This document shows, in pieces, positions 59,887 to 64,000 of a stretch of 64,000 nucleotides of DNA. The position numbers were made by a program, and so were the translations under genes. The notes under the pieces are model-generated. The model was not told where the DNA came from and did no database searches. It saw only the letters and a list, made by a program, of their open reading frames with translations. Position 1 is the first letter of the stretch. Each line of letters begins with the position of its first letter. The DNA is taken from contig NW_024468918.1 of assembly GCF_011745365.1 (NCBI RefSeq), forward strand, positions 62,001 through 126,000, written 5' to 3'. Source of the stretch: Cryphonectria parasitica EP155 (Eukaryota > Ascomycota > Sordariomycetes > Diaporthales > Cryphonectriaceae).

Positions 59887-60605
59887 TCATCGACCATATC
59901 CCTCCTCCACTTCGCCATGATCATGAGCCGTGTGAGTCCTGGGCCATAATTCCCCGTCAGCGGCCTGAGGGTGCGCGATATTCTCTTGGTCATAGGCATC
60001 CCCTTTACGTGTCTTACCCCCAGCATAAGTAGCCTGCGGATAATACCCACCTTTGACCTACACCCTCGAAGACGTGGCCTGATCCTGACCCACCGGTCGA
60101 GTTGTCGAGCCGGAATTGCGCATGACCTTTTGGCTTGCTCGCCTTCTCTCACGCGGTGTTAGGCGCTTATACTCACCGATGCCTGAGTAGTAGAAAATGA
60201 TGAAGAGGGCGTGGACAAGGCCCGTACCCCATCTGCTTGCATATGCACTGGTCAGTCCCTAGGGGGAGAATAAAAGAGAAACAAGGAAAACGACAACAAA
60301 AGCAGAAACTGCTAGAGCCGCCAGCAGGCGGAGAGAGAGATCAGGAGCAGCGTTGTCCATATTGAACCAAGCCAGAGCCCAGGAAGAATTGATGCTTACA
60401 ACCCGATGATGGTCAGTGCAATGTTGAGCACAAAGTTCCTGTCGCAACCTGTGACGCATGCAACTGCACAAGGCGGAACTGGGCATCATAGACACCACGT
60501 GGATCAGCCGAGGCATATAGAACGGGGTAAATTGGGCGGCAACCTACGGAAGAACGCTAGGATGCTGAGGAGAGCAAGCTCAAAACAAGCGCGTGTCTTG
60601 GACAT
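59887..60605 (-). CDS. PMP3/RCI2-family small hydrophobic membrane protein
   Basis: Family of tiny plasma-membrane proteolipids linked to ion and membrane-potential homeostasis. Four short exons: 60605-60548, 60478-60400, 60232-60177, 60050-59887, giving 118 residues. Splices: GTAGGT...CCCAG (phase 1), GTAAGC...AGCAG (phase 2), GTGAGT...CAAAG (phase 1). The joined protein begins MSKTRACFELALLSILAF, then FLPPCAVACVTGCDRNFVL and NIALTIIGLWGTGLVHALF. This is the family pattern: hydrophobic helix, double Pro, GC turn, acidic/basic pair, then a second helix with LTIIG and a Gly-x-x-His-Ala motif. A hydrophilic tail follows (GGYYPQATYAGGKTRKGD to EVEEGYGR), longer than in yeast Pmp3 (55 residues). 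If the third intron is kept, translation ends at 60058 with a basic tail and 103 residues. Family recognition is confident; the tail structure is less so. Confidence 0.82.
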
Positions 60606-62908
60606 GTCGAGAGCAGTCGGGCGACTCTGGGATGACGCGTGGAGAACCGGGCCGGCATCGCCAGTGGTGCGAATTCGAGGGATGACGAGCTCAGAATCAA
60701 CGCATTTGCAGATCTCGTCCAGGGAGAAGCATGGGATGAAGAGGTACTGAATTCCTAGGCCCAATGAGGATTTTGTGTTATTATTGTTTGAGGTACTCGA
60801 GAACGATATTGCAAGGTCGCTGTCATCTGTGCGAGGTCAACGTATGGTCTAAACAAGAGGGGGAGGATAAAGCTTCTCTGCATTCAAGCAACATGGCAGG
60901 AAACACGGCACAGCATTACCTCACGCTTGAGAGCAGGGACGACGAGCGCTACAAAACTGAATCCCTGTTGGGAGGAAGTTGCGAGAGACATCAGGAATGA
61001 CAGTTCTGACTCTCGCGAGCCGGGATTGAAACTCTGCCCTCTCCCATCATAGCTGCATAAACCACCCCGCTCGAGGGATGCCGCCACCTCCCGTCCCCCT
61101 TTTGTCCTTCACTGAGAGGAGAGAAATTAAGCCAATTTGCTTCTGAGGGCGGTTGAGATAACGGCCTTGAAGACTACCACGTGGATAGTGCCTCTGCATG
61201 TCAGCTAAGACACATTCCATCGGACCTCAAACAGGCAAGGCGCACGTGTTGTCGCAAGACATGCATGGCCCGCCAGAAGAAGGAACCCGGACCAAGAAGT
61301 ACGACAAGCCTCGCCTCAACAATGGGTTCGAGAGGGTGAGCCAGCCATCAGTACGAGGCAAGCATGGCCCCGTGCAGGTAGGGTAATGGCACCAGCAGGA
61401 TCACCAGATGTACTGCTCTCCCAGTGGTCTCTGCCTTGGCCTGTGCGCCGCGTGGCTTTATCGTCAAGGAAGGGAGGGATTTCTGCTGCCGCGTCCTGTC
61501 CTTTCTCGCCTTGGGCTTCGAACCACCATTTCATGGGCTTCCAACCATCACTCCGGATTTCCCGTCTCAACGTACTGACAACGACTACGATGAGACAGAA
61601 CTATGTCTGCGCTTATCTCACCATCGTTAGAAGTGAAGAGAATGACTCAGATCCCGTCAGCAATCCACTTTGAAAAAGTATCAAAGGGTGTTCGAATCGC
61701 CTCTTTGTATGACAAGGGTGCGAGCCCGCCCGCCACGTGAAATCCGCCGTTCGCATACGGATTCTCTGGGGCAATCAGACCACGTATGCATACAAGGACG
61801 AAACCGGCGTGGACTTTGTCCCAATGGTTCAAGGCCCATGTTGATAGGGAGGGTTTCCGGAACTTAGGCCGCAGAAGTAAGTCAGCCAGTGGAGGCTGGA
61901 CACGGGAAAACCAAATATCAAAAGAAATGAGACTATGGAACAAATAGTCAGATCAACTCACCCCTTTATGATGAGCATGCCAATGCACGAGTGAAACGGC
62001 GAGACCATACAATTTGGGCTTCTAGATCCCTTCTACACAAGCGAATCCTCCCTCGATACCAGAATAAGTGAAACACGCGTGCGATGGCGCGCAGTGCTCC
62101 TACTAGTACCCTGGCCGTTGCTCGTTGTTGCCACGTGCTTTCAAGGGGCCAGGTTGACGGGGGATTCGCGTGTGTGCGGCGCCACGTTAGTCATTCCTAG
62201 CACGACCAAGACAAAAGTCTCACTCGTCTCAGAGGGGGGACGGCATGGGGGCGGGGGAGGGGGGTAAGATGAGCCACCAAGGATGTGAGCGATCGGGCGG
62301 CCTCGCTGTTCCTCATTGCTTTTGCGCGAGATCGCCCTATCAGGTCCTGTCCCTTTGGTTTTGAAGCCTCGCCTAAAGCGCCCGCGATATTGGCGTGGAG
62401 CTCCTAAGCCATGTCGGCAATACTTTGGCCGTAATTGTACCGTACATCTTGCTGATTCGAGGGACCCCGAGGGCGTCTCGATCCCGGTGCCAGCTGGGAA
62501 CAGAAGAGGCTGATCCCATGCATGAACCATCTGATTTGTGTGGCTGGTTTTGAGGACGCCCTTGACCGCTGAGAGACCCAAAAGCCGCTCAGAAATTGCA
62601 CAAGCACGCAGACGGGTGAGATGGTGGCAGAACGCCTTGCAGATTCTCGATCTCCTGTGGTTGGCCGCGCACGAGATCCCGCCGGGCGAATGTCTTGGTC
62701 GGCACCACCTTGGGCACGACTCTGTGGACGCCACTAGGTACACAAGTTGCGGAGGTGCGAGAAACAGCTCGGAGAACGCACCGTACATGACCTTCGCGGG
62801 AGGGAAAAGTTGTCTCTGGAAGGTGGTTGAGGTGGTTGCGACCACCGCCCGAAGAGGAAAAGACAATGACTTACAGCCCAACCATCAGCTGAAATAGTCT
62901 GGAAATCT
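60606..62908. other. Unresolved region, possibly holding a small-exon or decayed gene
   Basis: About 2.3 kb with scattered coding-like fragments on the minus strand. Examples are MVSPFHSCIGMLIIKG at about 62010-61961, followed directly by a GTGAGT donor with a CTGAC branch-like word; an open stretch at 61943-61647 (STWALNHWDKVHAGFV); and MYGAFSELFLAPPQLVYLV at about 62789. I could not join them into a recognisable protein in one frame. Either a multi-exon gene of unfamiliar type or relics. No tRNA seen. Confidence 0.35.
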
Positions 62909-62916
62909 GGACTGGG
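62909..62916. repeat. Left target-site duplication of the MITE
   Basis: GGACTGGG immediately outside the left terminal inverted repeat; the partner at 63356-63363 reads GGACCGGG (7 of 8 identical). Confidence 0.7.
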
Positions 62917-63355
62917 CGATTTGGTAAAATCACACCCCCCTTCTTGGAGAAATGAACCTTAGAGTAAACAGACATCTAAGTGCACAGTCATTCTTCATAC
63001 TGTGCTAGATATCAAATACCTGTACCTCATCAACTGACTGGGTCAGCTTTAAGGAGCCTTAACATTAGCTGCTGCTAGCAACAGCACCAGAGCTAGCTCC
63101 AGAGTAGTACATACAACCTAAGTGAAAGGAATCAGTAATGAACATCTCATACATACTCATCTCCAGCACAGGACATGTGCTCACATGCAGTGCGCTTGTG
63201 ACAGGGCTGCGGGGCGGAGTGGCTGCGGGCGCAATTTACAACATATCTGTTATAAAAGACAGTGTGGGCACCGTGTGAGATAACCTGCCAGATACGGCTA
63301 GAGTGGTGGGAGTCTGGTTGATTTCTCCAAGAGGCGGGTTGATTTTACCAAATCG
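62917..63355. mobile_element. Non-autonomous DNA transposon (MITE), hAT-like by target-site length
   Basis: A 439-base element with terminal inverted repeats of about 40 bases. The outermost 16 bases, CGATTTGGTAAAATCA, are identical at both ends in opposite orientation (right copy ends at 63355). Homology continues inward through a C-rich block and CTTGGAGAAAT with a few mismatches and two one-base gaps (left arm to about 62958, right arm from about 63316). Flanks show an 8-base duplication with one mismatch. There is no open frame of note inside, so it would need a transposase supplied elsewhere. Eight-base duplications are typical of hAT and a few other superfamilies; the superfamily is an inference. 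It lies about 250 bases upstream of the pathogen-related-like gene. Confidence 0.82.
63316..63355 (-). repeat. Right terminal inverted repeat of the MITE
   Basis: Reverse complement matches 62917-62958 with about 90 percent identity by eye. Confidence 0.85.
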
Positions 63356-63363
63356 GGACCGGG
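63356..63363. repeat. Right target-site duplication of the MITE
   Basis: GGACCGGG, one mismatch to the left copy. Confidence 0.7.
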
Positions 63364-63507
63364 TGTCAGCGACCAGTTTTAGAGGACCGAAATTGCTTTT
63401 GGTTCTTTGGTCTCTTTGATATGCAAGGGAGATAAAGGGAAATACCGAGAAAGCTCCAAGGGATGTGCAGCCAGTTGGCGTCAGGCTGTAGTTGGGGGGG
63501 TGCGTAC

Positions 63508-63514
63508 TATAAAG
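63508..63514 (+). promoter_or_regulatory. Possible TATA box of the pathogen-related-like gene
   Basis: TATAAAG lies 93 bases before the start codon, a plausible spacing for a fungal TATA element with a short leader. Confidence 0.35.
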
Positions 63515-63606
63515 TGGCCAGTCGTCGCCACATATCGCTCGATGACGTTCTGGCCCTCTTCAACTTCTTGTCCTTCGATTTTCTATACCACACCTTTAAG
63601 AACATC

Positions 63607-64000
63607 ATGGCGAGTTTCTTCCAGAGTATCCCGGGCATCGGAAGGCTTCTTGGCTGGAATGAGGCAGACGTGAAGAAAGAACAGGCCCAGGCTTCTTCCC
63701 CTTTCCCAGACTACATGCTGGATGCAGACGCCGTTGTATGTGTCTCATATGTCTGAGTCCCCCATCGTGATCTTGGAGTCTTGGCTGACGATTGGTGTTG
63801 GGCAGGCCAAAGACAACGTGAAGTGGCGGTTCGGCGGTCCTCCAGATTACCGTGTAACGAGGCAGATGTGGGCGACAGGTATGACAGTGACAGACTCCAG
63901 TATCTACACCAGGCCTTCCAAACCCATCTGACGAACACCAAACAGAGAGGCAGTCCAAGCATGCGCCCGGTTCGCTCGAAGCCATGGTCGAGAACCTGGT
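63607..64000 (+). CDS. Plant pathogen-related-protein-like (NTF2-like fold) protein, 3' end missing
   Basis: Exons 63607-63735, 63806-63878 and 63946 onward, running off the window edge. The start is MASFFQSIPGIGRLLGWNEA; joining in phases 0 and 1 gives DADAV-AKDNVKWRFGGPPDYR, then VTRQMWATE-RQSKHAPGS and LEAMVENLV. The pattern 'K-D-x-V-W-R-x-G-x-P-P-x-Y ... E-R ... G-S-L-E' matches the start of plant pathogen-related proteins and their fungal homologues, which have an NTF2/SnoaL-like fold; their biochemical role is not established. Introns are 70 and 67 bases with GTATGT and GTATGA donors. A MITE sits a short distance upstream of the start and could affect its promoter. Confidence 0.82.

Noticed and set aside
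61500..61525. B-box-like GGTTCGAAGCC on the minus strand
   Set aside because: Flanking bases do not form a T-stem and there is no A box at the right distance.
62141..62881. 246-codon minus-strand open frame
   Set aside because: It lacks an ATG at its 5' end, has no family motif, and the better-looking fragment in it (from about 62789) fades after about 25 residues; kept only as part of the unresolved region.

Overview
The window looks like nuclear DNA of a filamentous ascomycete, most likely a Sordariomycete close to the Neurospora/Podospora/Sordaria group. The evidence is C-ending codon preference in genes, one to three short introns per gene with GTATGT/GTGAGT/GTACGT donors and CTAAC/CTGAC-type branch sites, a Hat2 protein of Neurospora type, Pezizomycotina-type families (C2H2 regulator, long F-box protein, tailed PMP3 relative), and an extreme load of microsatellites and homopolymers both between genes and inside proteins. 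Species and genus cannot be fixed from the sequence alone.

Layout. 1-2931 (+): 3' two thirds of a 5-oxoprolinase carrying large Ser, Thr and Asn runs, cut by the window edge. 3535-5906 (-): CASP/Coy1 Golgi coiled-coil protein. 6598-10401 (+): Vps3/TGFBRAP1-type CORVET tethering subunit. 11086-13857 (-): Hrd1-type ERAD ubiquitin ligase. 15183-17571 (-): C2H2 zinc-finger regulator. 17572-42456: a stretch of about 25 kb with no gene I can support, full of simple repeats and holding nine of the window's ten copies of a 9-base word, CTATGGTAC. 42457-43931 (-): AhpD-like/carboxymuconolactone decarboxylase-fold protein with repeat-swollen introns. 45343-46593 (+): Efm7/Nnt1-type methyltransferase. 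48114-49616 (+): Hat2. 50445-54347 (+): Gln/His-rich F-box protein with an acidic tail. 55611-57575 (-): low-complexity protein of unknown function. 59887-60605 (-): a small PMP3-family membrane protein split over four short exons. 62917-63355: a non-autonomous DNA transposon (MITE) with near-perfect terminal inverted repeats and an 8-base target duplication. 63607-64000 (+): the start of a gene resembling plant 'pathogen-related protein' (NTF2-like), cut by the right edge.

The genes are mostly single-copy housekeeping functions and do not form one pathway, although three of them (CASP, Vps3, Hrd1) lie together and all serve the endomembrane system. The parts most worth attention are the gene desert upstream of the C2H2 regulator with its recurring motif, the MITE, the hidden PMP3-family gene with two possible tails, and the amino-acid homopolymers inserted into an otherwise conserved metabolic enzyme. 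No tRNA, rRNA or CRISPR array was found. All exon boundaries were placed by eye from splice consensus, reading frame and family similarity.
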